Shown piece after piece: positions 33,807 to 42,576 of a stretch of DNA of 64,000 bases. Source of the stretch: Oscillospiraceae bacterium. GTDB lineage: Bacteria > Bacillota > Clostridia > Oscillospirales > Oscillospiraceae. The stretch lies in contig CADBWQ010000020.1 in the NCBI GenBank assembly GCA_902798545.1, positions 23,881 to 87,880 on the forward strand. Direction: 5' to 3'. The number at the start of each line of letters is the position of its first letter. Position 1 is the stretch's first letter. The translations under genes and the position numbers were made by a program. The notes below the pieces were generated by a model, which ran no database searches, was not told the origin of the DNA, and worked only from the letters and a program-made list of their open reading frames with translations.

Positions 33807-34104
33807 CGATTCTGCTTCTGTCTCTCTTGCCGTAAAGAAATCGGCGAATCTCCACGCGGTCTTGAAAGACGGCGTAATACAGCACATAGTTTTTGACCGC
33901 CACCTTGCGGATCTCGTCCTTCATCGGGCGGTCTGTCCGGTAGAGCTCATGGGCGTAGGGGAACTCCGCGATGCGCTGTACCGTTTCGTCAAACTCGGCC
34001 AGCAGATCGCGGGCAGCTTTTGGCGCGTCCAGCGTGTAGGCAATATAGTCCAGCGCGTCCATCAAGTCGCTCTCCGCCAGCGGCAAATAAACGATCTTAT
34101 GCAC
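33796..34104 (-). CDS. RelE/ParE-superfamily toxin
   Basis: 102 residues from the GTG at 34104 (VHKIVYLPLAESDLMDALDY), chosen because GGAGGAG lies seven bases upstream. It overlaps the antitoxin stop by eight bases. The sequence follows the ParE/RelE layout with the helical hairpin DALDYIAYTLDAPKAARDLL and the C-terminal strand core KVAVKNYVLYYAVFQDRVEI. RelE members cut ribosome-bound mRNA, ParE members poison gyrase; the sequence does not settle which. Confidence 0.9.
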   Translation of the reverse strand: MHKIVYLPLAESDLMDALDYIAYTLDAPKAARDLLAEFDETVQRIAEFPYAHELYRTDRPMKDEIRKVAVKNYVLYYAVFQDRVEIRRFLYGKRDRSRIDEE

Positions 34105-34384
34105 GCTTTTGCTCCTCCGCACCGCTCAGAAACGCACGCGCTTTCGCCATAACATCGGCATGGCTCAAACGCTCCGTCGTGCTGGCCGCCTGCAGCTCCG
34201 CCTCACGCAGCTTGTCATAGACCATGCTGTCATAGCGGCTCTTCTCATAGCTCTCCATGCTCATGACAACGATGGAGCCGACGCCGTTTTTGGTCAGGAA
34301 AATCGGCTCACCGCTGAGCTGAGCGTCTTTTGTGATCTCAGCGAAATGATTCCTCAGATCGGAAACAGGACGAATATTCGGCAT
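34097..34384 (-). CDS. Phd/YefM-family antitoxin
   Basis: 95 residues: MPNIRPVSDLRNHFAEITKD ... EPIFLTKNGVGSIVVMSMES matches the Phd/YefM DNA-binding fold, and the C-terminal helix neutralises the partner toxin. First gene of the operon, GGAGG seven bases upstream. It is expected to repress its own promoter, which has perfect sigma-A hexamers. Confidence 0.93.
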   Translation of the reverse strand: MPNIRPVSDLRNHFAEITKDAQLSGEPIFLTKNGVGSIVVMSMESYEKSRYDSMVYDKLREAELQAASTTERLSHADVMAKARAFLSGAEEQKRA

Positions 34385-34408
34385 CTCGCCACCTCCTTGC
34401 TTAGCATT

Positions 34409-34437
34409 ATTATATGCATAATTGCGCTAATTGTCAA
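34409..34437 (-). promoter_or_regulatory. Consensus promoter of the toxin-antitoxin operon
   Basis: Minus strand TTGACA (34437-34432), 17-base spacer, TATAAT (34414-34409). The spacer and -10 region contain near-palindromic TTATGCATATAATAA, a plausible antitoxin operator. Confidence 0.85.
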
Positions 34438-34534
34438 CGGCGCTTGATAAATCTCATCCGTGGAAATTAAAACTTGCCTTATCCGTGACAAGAAAATATG
34501 ATAGAATCACTGACAGGAAGCGTGGTGATGGTAA

Positions 34535-35134
34535 ATGAACGATAAAGAAAAGCAGCGGATACGCCAGGCGAAGATCGCGGAGATCGATGAAAAGCTGCGA
34601 AATATCAGGATCTGTATCATTTCCACGCTCATACTGCTCATTGCCATCATCTGCGGCGGTTTATATACCGAGGCGAACACCCCTGTGAAAAGCACATACA
34701 CGCCAGTCTATACGCCACAGCCATCGGCAAAACCAGTTGCAACTTCCACCCCGAAACCCAGTGCAACGCCAATGCCTGCGGTCCCTTACGTTGGCATGTA
34801 TGTGTCTTATGTGCCTTCCAGGTGGCAGTGGCAGGGCACGGATAACCTCACGGTAAAAGACGCCGCCGGTAACGGGATCAGGACAACAAAATACCGTTAC
34901 GACACGAACCCAAAGATCTATGTCATCTGGGTTAATGAAAATAATCAAGTCGTAAAAGTGAGTATAACCGATCCAACGGCCACACCGAAACCCAGGAGCT
35001 CTGCGAAACCGAAATCCACATCAGATCCGTATCACGCTTCGGACTATGCGCATCCGGAGGACTTCTACGACTGGTACGCAGATGACTTCTGGGATTATGA
35101 AGATGCCGAGGACTACTGGGAAGCACACAATTGA
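34535..35134 (+). CDS. Membrane-anchored hypothetical protein with Pro/Thr-rich stalk
   Basis: 199 residues: a short basic cytoplasmic segment, one transmembrane helix (about 27-45, IISTLILLIAIICGGLY), a Pro/Thr/Ser-rich stalk, then a compact exported domain (VPYVGMYVSYVPSRWQWQGT ... KIYVIWVNENNQVVKVSITD, about 85-150) and an acidic aromatic tail (YDWYADDFWDYEDAEDYWEA). The exported module resembles small repeats found in Clostridia surface proteins, but I cannot name the family. Ends at a strong terminator. Confidence 0.65.
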   Translation: MNDKEKQRIRQAKIAEIDEKLRNIRICIISTLILLIAIICGGLYTEANTPVKSTYTPVYTPQPSAKPVATSTPKPSATPMPAVPYVGMYVSYVPSRWQWQGTDNLTVKDAAGNGIRTTKYRYDTNPKIYVIWVNENNQVVKVSITDPTATPKPRSSAKPKSTSDPYHASDYAHPEDFYDWYADDFWDYEDAEDYWEAHN

Positions 35135-35152
35135 ACGCCTGACAACCGAAGC

Positions 35153-35186
35153 AACCCCGACGAACTGCAGTTCGTCGGGGTTTTGA
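35153..35186 (+). terminator. Perfect 30-base palindromic terminator
   Basis: AACCCCGACGAACTG and its exact complement (35153-35182), followed by TTTT. Symmetric stem, so it can act on both strands. Confidence 0.85.
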
Positions 35187-35281
35187 TGGGTGTGCAGGTG
35201 CAGGGAGCCGAAGCGGTTTTTTATTTAACGGAACCGATCCGTGCATAGATATGCTTAAGGAATTAATAACGATATTGACTC

Positions 35282-35401
35282 TTAGACCGTGATGGTCAGG
35301 ACGTTGCAGCCGAGAAGGTTCTGGTACTCCACCTTCCGGGCGATGCGGAAGACGATGCGGGTGCCGATGTTGTGCTCCGGGAAATCCGGTGCAAAATCCC
35401 C
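35282..35401 (-). pseudogene. Orphan C-terminal gene fragment
   Basis: The minus strand reads DGDFAPDFPEHNIGTRIVFR then IARKVEYQNLLGCNVLTITV and a stop at 35282, a coherent alternating beta pattern of about 39 codons with no start and nothing upstream. Family not identified. GC-rich codon use like the core genes, so it is probably the remains of a resident gene. Confidence 0.4.
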
Positions 35402-35432
35402 ATCATGAAAGCGTCTTTATTGAATCGTCTCC

Positions 35433-35461
35433 TTGCCTTGTGGCTTTTTTGATGCTATAAT
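35433..35461 (+). promoter_or_regulatory. Promoter of the Tat flavoprotein gene
   Basis: TTGCCT (35433-35438), 17-base spacer, TATAAT (35456-35461), about 75 bases before the start codon. Confidence 0.7.
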
Positions 35462-35534
35462 TCAGTTATCTTACAGGGATTGTGAACAGAAACGGTCCAG
35501 GTAACAGATCATCTTGAAACGGAGGAATAAATTC

Positions 35535-37151
35535 ATGGCAAACATTTCACGCAGAGACTTTCTGAAAGGTTCTGTCGCAACGGCAGCTGTACTCGGTCTG
35601 ACCGGGATCACCACTGCTTTTGCCGCAGATGATGAAAAAGCAGAGAAAGAGGCGCTTGTTGCCTCCAAAACGGTTGACACGGAAGCCGTTGTCATCGGCT
35701 GTGGAGCCGCCGGTATTCATGCCGCGCTGACTCTGGCCGCCGCCGGGAAGAAGACGGTACTGCTTGAAAAGGGCGGCACCTGTGGCGTTTCCAACGGCTG
35801 CATGGCCGGTGGCCCCGCACTTGCGGAGACCCGCGTCCAGGAAGCGGAGAATGCGACAGTTTCAGCTGAGCAGCTTTACGGCTTTGAATACAACTTCAGC
35901 CGCGGCACAGTGAACGCCTCCCTGCTTCGCAAGTGCACCGACCAGGGCGAGCGCGTTGTTTCAAACTTTATGGACAATGGTGTGAATATGGGTCTTCGGA
36001 TTGACGCCTACGGCGTCGGCTTCCGAGCCCGTCATAACTTCCTCAATACAGAGGGAGTTCAGGTTTCCGGCGCAAACCGTTTCCAGCCCCTGGTAGACAA
36101 GTTTGTGGCAGACGGCGGTGAGTTCTTTGTCAACAGCGAAGCCGTTCAGCTGGTGAAGGACGGCGATACGGTGACGGGTGTGCTCGTCAGAGATACCCAG
36201 TCCGGCGAGATCACCCAGTATAATGCCAAAGCCGTGCTGATCGCCACCGGCGGATATGCGGGCAATGCCGATCGGCTGCGTCAGATCTATGGCGATATCG
36301 AAATCTGGCCTCTGTGCAATACGCTCTCTACCGGTCAGGGCTTTGACATGGTATTGGAAGCCGGCGGCATCGCGGACCGCAACTGGGCGCTGTGCTGCAA
36401 CGAATTTGGCGGAGCAAACCACAAGATCCCGGATCGCCCCGGCGCCGCGATGGCTTTCGCCAATCAGGCGCAGAAGTTTGCCATTTACGGCGGTCTGATC
36501 GTGAATACCAATGGCGACCGTTTCATGAATGAGCAGTATCTGACAGATCGTCCCCTCGCCCTCGGCGGAGAGATGAGTCTGCGTGAAGGAAAGTATTACG
36601 CAGTTGTAGACCAGGAGATGTACGATGCCTGCCGCGACAAGGGCGTTCTTGAGTATTACGGCAATCCGGCTGACTGGTATGTCGGTCAGACCGGTCTCCA
36701 TGGCGTCGTCCTTGACAAGCTGGATGATGAGATGGCAAAGGCCATTGAGCAGGGCTGGGCTGTCAAGGGAAGCCTGGCGGAGTGCGCCGAGTTCTTCGGC
36801 CTGGCTCATCTGGAAGACACGGTCGCTGCTTATAATGAGCTCTGCGCAGCCGGAAAGGATTCCCAGTTCTACAAGGGCGACTACCTGCTGAAGGGACTGA
36901 GCGGAGACACCTTCTATGTCGTTGAGTATGAACCGTCCATCTGGTCCACCTTCGGCGGCGTCAAGACGGATGACTACTGCCGTGCGCTTGCCCACGATCA
37001 GAGCGTCATCAAGGGCCTGTATGTTGCCGGTGTTGACAACGGCAGCCTCTACTGCAGCCCCTATTATGAAAACGAGGGCGCGTCTCTCGGTATTGCGTAT
37101 ACCAGCGGTATTGTTGCGGCTGACTGCATGATCGAGTATCTCAACGCATAA
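35535..37151 (+). CDS. Tat-exported FAD-dependent fumarate-reductase-like oxidoreductase
   Basis: 538 residues from the ATG at 35535 (GGAGG nine bases upstream). The twin-arginine signal (SRRDFLKGSVATAAVLGLTG) predicts folded export. The FAD Rossmann motif is VVIGCGAAGIHAALTLAAAG (about 52-71), followed by the family blocks GGLIVNTNGDRFMNEQY and the C-terminal LYVAGVDNGSLY...SGIVAADCMIEYL. It has no N-terminal heme or FMN-binding domain, so electrons must come from a separate partner. Family members reduce fumarate, urocanate or other enoates at the cell surface. Substrate unknown; no partner gene adjacent. Confidence 0.88.
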   Translation: MANISRRDFLKGSVATAAVLGLTGITTAFAADDEKAEKEALVASKTVDTEAVVIGCGAAGIHAALTLAAAGKKTVLLEKGGTCGVSNGCMAGGPALAETRVQEAENATVSAEQLYGFEYNFSRGTVNASLLRKCTDQGERVVSNFMDNGVNMGLRIDAYGVGFRARHNFLNTEGVQVSGANRFQPLVDKFVADGGEFFVNSEAVQLVKDGDTVTGVLVRDTQSGEITQYNAKAVLIATGGYAGNADRLRQIYGDIEIWPLCNTLSTGQGFDMVLEAGGIADRNWALCCNEFGGANHKIPDRPGAAMAFANQAQKFAIYGGLIVNTNGDRFMNEQYLTDRPLALGGEMSLREGKYYAVVDQEMYDACRDKGVLEYYGNPADWYVGQTGLHGVVLDKLDDEMAKAIEQGWAVKGSLAECAEFFGLAHLEDTVAAYNELCAAGKDSQFYKGDYLLKGLSGDTFYVVEYEPSIWSTFGGVKTDDYCRALAHDQSVIKGLYVAGVDNGSLYCSPYYENEGASLGIAYTSGIVAADCMIEYLNA

Positions 37152-37213
37152 TAAAACACCTGACCTGCGAGGGGTGAGGAGCGATCCTCCCCTTTTTCTT
37201 CCAGGCGAAAAAA

Positions 37214-37241
37214 CGCCCGGGGATCAGATGATCCCCGGGCG
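37214..37241. terminator. Bidirectional terminator between flavoprotein and oppA genes
   Basis: Perfect 13-bp stem (37214-37226 / 37229-37241) with A residues before and T-rich sequence after; works for both convergent genes. Confidence 0.88.
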
Positions 37242-37259
37242 CCGTGTTTTATTTTGCGA

Positions 37260-39338
37260 TCAGGCGACGGTGCAGTACATGAAGTACTTGTATCCAAGCG
37301 GGTTGGAGAAGAAGCCGTCCACGTCCTTGCTCAGCATGAACAGGTCGGTGTAGAAGTACAGCGGGCAGATGCAGCCGGTGCTCATGAGGAGATCCTCGGC
37401 GCGGTGCATGAGCTCATAACGTACCTCGTTGTCGGTGCAGCCCTTGATGGCCTTGATGAGAACATCATAGGTCTCGGCCCAGGTGCCGTTCTCAACCTTG
37501 ACGTCCAGACCGAGATCGGTCAGGTCGAGGCTGTAGGCCGCGACATCCTTGTGGGCACCCTTGCCGAACTGGACATCGTTGTTGCCGGAGGCAGTGGTCC
37601 ACATATCCAGGAAGCAGATCGGATCGTTGTAGTCGGCGAGCCAGCCGTTGCGGGCGATGGAGTAGTCGCCGTTCTTACGGGTGTTCAGGAAGGTGGCCCA
37701 CTCCTGGTTCTCGAGGTTCATGGTGATGCCGATGCCGGCCAGAGCGCTCTGCAGATACTCACCGATGGCCTTGTGGCCCTCAGAGGTGTTGTAGAGGTAG
37801 GTCAGAGTCGGGAAGCCGGAGAACTGGCCGGTGGTCTCGTCATAGTCATAGTACTTCTTCAGGACTTCGATGGCCTGGGTGAAGTTGTCCTCCAGAGCAT
37901 CGGCGGAGACGTTGTAGTAACCGTCAAAGTCCTCGCTGGAGCCGGCAGTCTGATAGAACTGGGTTCCGTCGGGGTTGGTCATACCCATGGCAACAAAGGA
38001 GGAGGCGGGAACCTGACCGCCCTGGGCGATCTCGTCGACGATGTAGTTGCGGTCGAAGATCAGGCTGATGGCGTTGCGGATCTCAGCCTTGGCAGCCTCG
38101 GCCTCGGCACCCTCAAGCTCAGAGCCCTCGGGCAGGATGTCTTCGTTGACATTCCAGCAGACATAATAGGTTCCGATCTGGCCTTCCACCTTGAACTCAT
38201 CGGGATAGTCAGCCTTGAGGGCGGCGATCTCGTTGGTTGGGACATCATCGATCAGCTGCCAGGTGCCATTCTTGAAGTTGGACAGCTGGTTGTTGGCATC
38301 ATCGGAGAGATAGAACTCGATCTTGTCCATGAGGATCTTGTCGGCATCGACATAGTTTGCGTTCTTCTCGAGGGTGATCAGGCTGTTGTGGTTCCAGCCG
38401 GTCATGGTGTAGGCACCGTTGCAGACATAGGTGGAGGGATCGGTGGCCCAGCCTTCGTCGGCGACAACATCCTCACGCACGGGGAAGTAGGTCGGGAAGG
38501 CAAGGAGCTCGTTCCAGTAGGAAACGGCATTGGCGAGGGTGACTTCGAGGGTCTTGTCGTCGATGGCCTTGACGTTCAGCTGAGCGTCTTCGGCAGGCTC
38601 GTCGGCCCAGACATCATCGTAACCGTCGATCACTTCGAACATGTAGCCGTAGTCGGCACCGAGTTCGACAGAGGCGGCGCGCTGCCATGCGAAGGCGAAG
38701 TCAGCGGCAGTGACGTCTTTGCCGTCGGACCACTTCATGCCGTCGCGCAGGGTGTAGGTATAGGTGACGGTGCCGTCCTCATTCTGGACACCTTCCACCA
38801 GCTCGGTGGCGGCATCGGGGACGATGACGAGGGCGCCCGTGTCATCCTGGGCCCACTTGGCAAGGCCGGAGAACAGGTGGCTGACGAGGGTTGCGCCATC
38901 GACAGCGGAGTTCAGGGCCGGATCAAGCGTATCAGGCTCGGAGGCGAGGCAGACAGCGATGGAGCTGGCGCCGGCTTCGGCTGCGACTTCCTCAGCAGCG
39001 GGAGCTTCCTCGGCTGCGGGCTCTTCAGCTGCAGCTTCCTCAGCGGCAGGAGCTTCCTCAGCGGGGGCAGCTTCCTCAGCGGGGGCAGCTTCCTCAGCGG
39101 GAGCAGCTTCCTCAGCGGGAGCAGCTTCCTCAGCGGGAGCAGCTTCCTCGGCGGGAGCAGCTTCCTCAGCGGGAGCAGCTTCCTCAGCAGCGGGGGCTTC
39201 TTCTGCAGCAGGACTCTCTTCAGCAGGAGCCTCGGTTGCAGCAGGAGCTTCCGATGCCTTGGGGGCGGCGGTTCCGCCGCAGGCCGCAAGTGCGAACACC
39301 ATGGCGAGAGCAAGAACCAATGCAAGGATCTTCTTCAT
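37260..39338 (-). CDS. oppA: Peptide ABC transporter substrate-binding lipoprotein
   Basis: 692 residues from MKKILALVLALAMVFALAAC; the lipobox cysteine follows LAA. Directly after it comes an unusual Ala/Glu/Pro-rich region (about 25-120) with seven perfect EEAAPA units, then a family-5 binding protein (ASSIAVCLASEPDTLDPALN at about 125 onward, with LRDGMKWSDGKDVTAADFAF). Captures oligopeptides and delivers them to OppBC. Last gene of the operon, separated from oppF by 167 bases containing a hairpin, an arrangement often linked to higher expression of the binding protein. Confidence 0.92.
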   Translation of the reverse strand: MKKILALVLALAMVFALAACGGTAAPKASEAPAATEAPAEESPAAEEAPAAEEAAPAEEAAPAEEAAPAEEAAPAEEAAPAEEAAPAEEAAPAEEAPAAEEAAAEEPAAEEAPAAEEVAAEAGASSIAVCLASEPDTLDPALNSAVDGATLVSHLFSGLAKWAQDDTGALVIVPDAATELVEGVQNEDGTVTYTYTLRDGMKWSDGKDVTAADFAFAWQRAASVELGADYGYMFEVIDGYDDVWADEPAEDAQLNVKAIDDKTLEVTLANAVSYWNELLAFPTYFPVREDVVADEGWATDPSTYVCNGAYTMTGWNHNSLITLEKNANYVDADKILMDKIEFYLSDDANNQLSNFKNGTWQLIDDVPTNEIAALKADYPDEFKVEGQIGTYYVCWNVNEDILPEGSELEGAEAEAAKAEIRNAISLIFDRNYIVDEIAQGGQVPASSFVAMGMTNPDGTQFYQTAGSSEDFDGYYNVSADALEDNFTQAIEVLKKYYDYDETTGQFSGFPTLTYLYNTSEGHKAIGEYLQSALAGIGITMNLENQEWATFLNTRKNGDYSIARNGWLADYNDPICFLDMWTTASGNNDVQFGKGAHKDVAAYSLDLTDLGLDVKVENGTWAETYDVLIKAIKGCTDNEVRYELMHRAEDLLMSTGCICPLYFYTDLFMLSKDVDGFFSNPLGYKYFMYCTVA
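39054..39179 (-). repeat. 18-base tandem repeat encoding EEAAPA
   Basis: Seven consecutive 18-base units inside oppA with a few third-position changes. In-frame gain or loss would vary the linker length without affecting the binding domain. Confidence 0.9.
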
Positions 39339-39401
39339 TTTGTTTGTTCCTTTCGGTTTTATTTTCAAATCGGATTCTCCGACTTGAATGACAGCTTATA
39401 C

Positions 39402-39436
39402 TCGATTCAAAGCCCAACGCAGCGGGTTTGAATCGA
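39402..39436 (-). promoter_or_regulatory. Intercistronic hairpin between oppF and oppA
   Basis: Arms TCGATTCAAAGCCC (39402-39415) and GGGTTTGAATCGA (39424-39436), 8-base loop, one bulge. No T tract follows on the minus strand, so it is better explained as an RNA-stability or processing element than a terminator. Confidence 0.6.
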
Positions 39437-39505
39437 AAGAGGAGGACTGGCGGAGGGAGCGAGTTTTCCCGTCGCTACGGGGAAACGAGACGATCCGAAG
39501 CACAG

Positions 39506-40480
39506 TCAGACGAAGTGGCAGGCCGCGAAGTGGCCGGGGGCGACTTCCCTGAATTCCGGCATGGCTTCGGCACAGGCCGCGGTCGCCTGGGGGCAGCGGG
39601 TGCGGAACGGGCATCCGGAGGGCGCGTTCAGGGGGCTTGGAATGTCGCCGGTGAGGACGATGCGCTTATTGGCGCGGGCGACCTTCGGATCCGGCTGCGG
39701 CACGGCGGACATCAGGGAGCGGGTGTAGGGGTGCAGCGGATGTTCATAGATTTCTTTCGCGTCCGCAAGCTCCACCATCTTGCCAAGGTACATGACAGCG
39801 ATCCGGTCGGAGATGTGTCGGACGACGAGAATGTCGTGGGCGATGAAAAGATAGGTCAGGCCCATCTCGTCCTGCAGCTCGTCAAACATGTTGATGACCT
39901 GTGCCTGGATGGAGACATCCAGCGCCGAGACCGGCTCGTCACAGACGATGAACTTCGGGTTCAGCGCCAGGGCGCGCGCGATGCCGATGCGCTGGCGCTG
40001 GCCGCCGGAGAATTCGTGGGCATAGCGGGAGGCGTGCTCGCTGTTGAGGCCGACGCGGTCCATGAGTTCCAGGATGCGTTCTTCGCGCTCCTGGCGGTTT
40101 GCGTACAGCTTATGGATGTCAAGCGGCTCGCCGATGATATCCGAGACGGTCATACGCGGATTCAGAGAGGAGTAGGGGTCCTGGAAGACCATGGTGGCTT
40201 TCTTGCGGAACTCGTTGATCTCCGCCCTGGTGCGGACAGGCTGGCCTTCAAAACGGACCTCGCCGCCGGTGGGCTTGTAGAGATGCAGGAGCGTGCGGCC
40301 GACGGTGGTCTTGCCGCAGCCGGACTCGCCCACGAGGCCAAGGGTCTCGCCGCGGCGGATGTCGAAGGACACATCATCCACGGCCTTCAGCGGCTTGGAG
40401 GAGAACATGCCGGTGTTGATCTGAAAATACTGCTTCAGATGACTGACTTCGACCAGATTCTCATTTCTGTTTTCGCTCAT
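39506..40480 (-). CDS. oppF: Oligopeptide ABC transporter ATPase OppF-like
   Basis: 324 residues. Walker [10 protein letters not shown] (about 53), signature [20 protein letters not shown] (about 165), Walker [13 protein letters not shown], and a C-terminal oligopeptide/dipeptide extension with [15 protein letters not shown]. Forms the ATPase pair with OppD. Its start overlaps the oppD stop by four bases. Confidence 0.94.
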   Translation of the reverse strand: MSENRNENLVEVSHLKQYFQINTGMFSSKPLKAVDDVSFDIRRGETLGLVGESGCGKTTVGRTLLHLYKPTGGEVRFEGQPVRTRAEINEFRKKATMVFQDPYSSLNPRMTVSDIIGEPLDIHKLYANRQEREERILELMDRVGLNSEHASRYAHEFSGGQRQRIGIARALALNPKFIVCDEPVSALDVSIQAQVINMFDELQDEMGLTYLFIAHDILVVRHISDRIAVMYLGKMVELADAKEIYEHPLHPYTRSLMSAVPQPDPKVARANKRIVLTGDIPSPLNAPSGCPFRTRCPQATAACAEAMPEFREVAPGHFAACHFV

Positions 40481-41493
40481 GCTCTGTCACCGCCTTCCGT
40501 CGCATCCCCTGCCGACGCGGCAGCGGACTGTTCCTTCACGTTCATCCAGCAGGCCGCCATATGGTCTTCGTTGATCCGCATCCGTTCGCAGCGCTCACGG
40601 AGGCAGATCTTCATGGCGTTGTCGCAGCGCGGCGCGAAGGGGCAGCCCTTCGGCATGTTCAGCAGGTCGATGGGCGTGCCGGTGATGGGCTGAAGCTTCT
40701 TCCCGGCGGTATCCGCGGTGGGAATACTGCGCATCAGGCCTTTGGTGTACTCATGCTTCGGGTTATAGAAGATCTCATCCGCAGTCCCCTGCTCACAGAT
40801 GGAACCGGCATACATGACGATGACCTCATCGCACAGCTGCGCCACGACGCCCAGGTCATGGGTGATCATGATGATGGCCATGCCGAGTTCCTTCTGCAGG
40901 TTCTTCATCAGGTCGAGGATCTGGGCCTGGATCGTCACGTCAAGGGCGGTGGTCGGCTCGTCGGCGATCAGGATATCCGGCTCGCAGGCGAGGGCCATGG
41001 CGATCATGATGCGCTGGCGCATGCCGCCGGAATGTTCAAAGGGGTACTGTTTCATGCGTTTTTCCGGCTCATTGATGTTCACGAGACGGAGCATCTCAAC
41101 AGCGCGGTCCCAGGCCTCCTTCCGGTTCCGGCTGGTGTGGAGGGTTATGGCCTCCACCAGCTGGTGCCCGATGGTATAGGTCGGGTTCAGCGAGGTCATG
41201 GGGTCCTGGAAAATGATGGAGATCTTGTTGCCGCGGACGGTCTTCATGACCTTCTCACCGGAGTTTACGAGCTCCTGGCCGTCGAGTTTGATGGATCCGT
41301 CGACGATCCTGCCGGTACTGGCGAGGATCTGCATGATGGAATAGGCCGTGACGGACTTGCCGGAGCCGGATTCGCCCACGATGCCGAGGACCTTTCCCCT
41401 CTCAAGGTTAAAGGACACGCCGTTGACCGCGCGGACCTCACCCGCAGGGGTGAAGAACGAGGTGTGCAGGTTATTGACTTCCAAAAGTGCCAT
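40477..41493 (-). CDS. oppD: Oligopeptide ABC transporter ATPase OppD-like
   Basis: 338 residues. Walker [10 protein letters not shown] (about 39), signature [20 protein letters not shown], Walker [15 protein letters not shown], and the C-terminal cysteine motif [20 protein letters not shown], which in related OppD/DppD proteins carries an iron-sulfur cluster. Pairs with OppF. Confidence 0.94.
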   Translation of the reverse strand: MALLEVNNLHTSFFTPAGEVRAVNGVSFNLERGKVLGIVGESGSGKSVTAYSIMQILASTGRIVDGSIKLDGQELVNSGEKVMKTVRGNKISIIFQDPMTSLNPTYTIGHQLVEAITLHTSRNRKEAWDRAVEMLRLVNINEPEKRMKQYPFEHSGGMRQRIMIAMALACEPDILIADEPTTALDVTIQAQILDLMKNLQKELGMAIIMITHDLGVVAQLCDEVIVMYAGSICEQGTADEIFYNPKHEYTKGLMRSIPTADTAGKKLQPITGTPIDLLNMPKGCPFAPRCDNAMKICLRERCERMRINEDHMAACWMNVKEQSAAASAGDATEGGDRA

Positions 41494-41508
41494 ATCTCAC
41501 GCCTCCTC

Positions 41509-42564
41509 TCAGGTTCTCAGCTTCGGGTCAAACGCGTCACGCAGTCCGTCGCCGAAGAGGTTCAGCGAGAGGACGATCAGCGAGATGACCAGAGCCGGAA
41601 TCACCAGACGGAAGGGATAGGAGGACAGGCCGTTCAGCGCGTCGGAAGCGAGGGAGCCCAGCGACGGCATGGGCGCGTTGACGCCGAGGCCGAGGAAGGA
41701 GAGGTAGCTCTCCGTAAAAATCGCATTCGGGATCTGCAGGGCGGTGGAGATGATGACCACCGAGATGCAGTTCGGCAGCAGGTGCTTGCGGATGATCCAG
41801 CTTCCCTTCGCGCCGGCAGCCTGGGAGGCCAGGACGTACTCCTGCTCGCGCAGGGAGAGGATCTGGCCGCGGATCAGGCGGGACATGGAGACCCAGTACA
41901 GCACGCCGAAGACGATGAACAGGCTGATGATGTTGCTGCCGATCTTCTCCAGGGCGGTGCCGGCCAGTGCCGGACCCAGGGTCAGCTTCAGGACGCTGGC
42001 CAGGAGGATCACCATCAGCATGTCCGGCAGCGAGTAGATGATATCAACAATACGCATGATGATCAGGTCCACCTTGCCGCCGCAGTAGCCCGCGATGGAG
42101 CCTACGGTCATGCCGATGATCAGGACGATGATACTGGCAAAGAAGCCCACCGCCAGAGAGATGCGCGTGCCGTAGACCACGCGGATAAAGTAGTCACGCC
42201 CGGCGGAGTCGGTGCCGAAGACATGGGGAAAGACCTTCTCCCCCGCTTCGATGTGTTTCAGCTCCGTCTTTCCGTAGGTGAAGGGCGCGAGGTTGTTAAA
42301 TGAGGAATCCACCGGCTTGCCCGGGTTCACGCCCAGCATCTTGTCATAGGAATAGGGCCAGAACATGGGGATAAAGATGGACGACAGAGTGATGACGATG
42401 ATAATAATCAGCGAGACGGTCGCGACACGGTTGTGCAGAAGCCGCTTCATACCATCCTTAAAAAAGGTGGATGACGGCCTCATCTGGACCATGTAGCGCT
42501 TTTCTTCTTCGGTTGCGGGGAGGAAATCGTCCACGTTCACGTGCATGGTAAGCTTGCTCGACAT
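41509..42564 (-). CDS. oppC: Oligopeptide ABC transporter permease OppC-like
   Basis: 351 residues with an N-terminal cytoplasmic extension, a first membrane helix at about 48-70 and five more in the BPD_transp_1 domain (about 150-345). EAA loop visible as YVLASQAAGAKGSWIIRKHL. Forms a heterodimeric channel with OppB. Lies 12 bases after oppB. Confidence 0.93.
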   Translation of the reverse strand: MSSKLTMHVNVDDFLPATEEEKRYMVQMRPSSTFFKDGMKRLLHNRVATVSLIIIIVITLSSIFIPMFWPYSYDKMLGVNPGKPVDSSFNNLAPFTYGKTELKHIEAGEKVFPHVFGTDSAGRDYFIRVVYGTRISLAVGFFASIIVLIIGMTVGSIAGYCGGKVDLIIMRIVDIIYSLPDMLMVILLASVLKLTLGPALAGTALEKIGSNIISLFIVFGVLYWVSMSRLIRGQILSLREQEYVLASQAAGAKGSWIIRKHLLPNCISVVIISTALQIPNAIFTESYLSFLGLGVNAPMPSLGSLASDALNGLSSYPFRLVIPALVISLIVLSLNLFGDGLRDAFDPKLRT

Positions 42565-42576
42565 GTCGGTTCCTCC

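Noticed and set aside
39054-39179. Repeat array considered as CRISPR
   Set aside because: Contiguous 18-base coding repeats without spacers.
37254-39431. 725-codon plus-strand frame opposite oppA
   Set aside because: Shadow of oppA; the low-complexity stretch mirrors the EEAAPA repeat.
40561-42303. 580-codon plus-strand frame opposite oppD and oppC
   Set aside because: Crosses two genes with clear ABC transporter motifs on the other strand.
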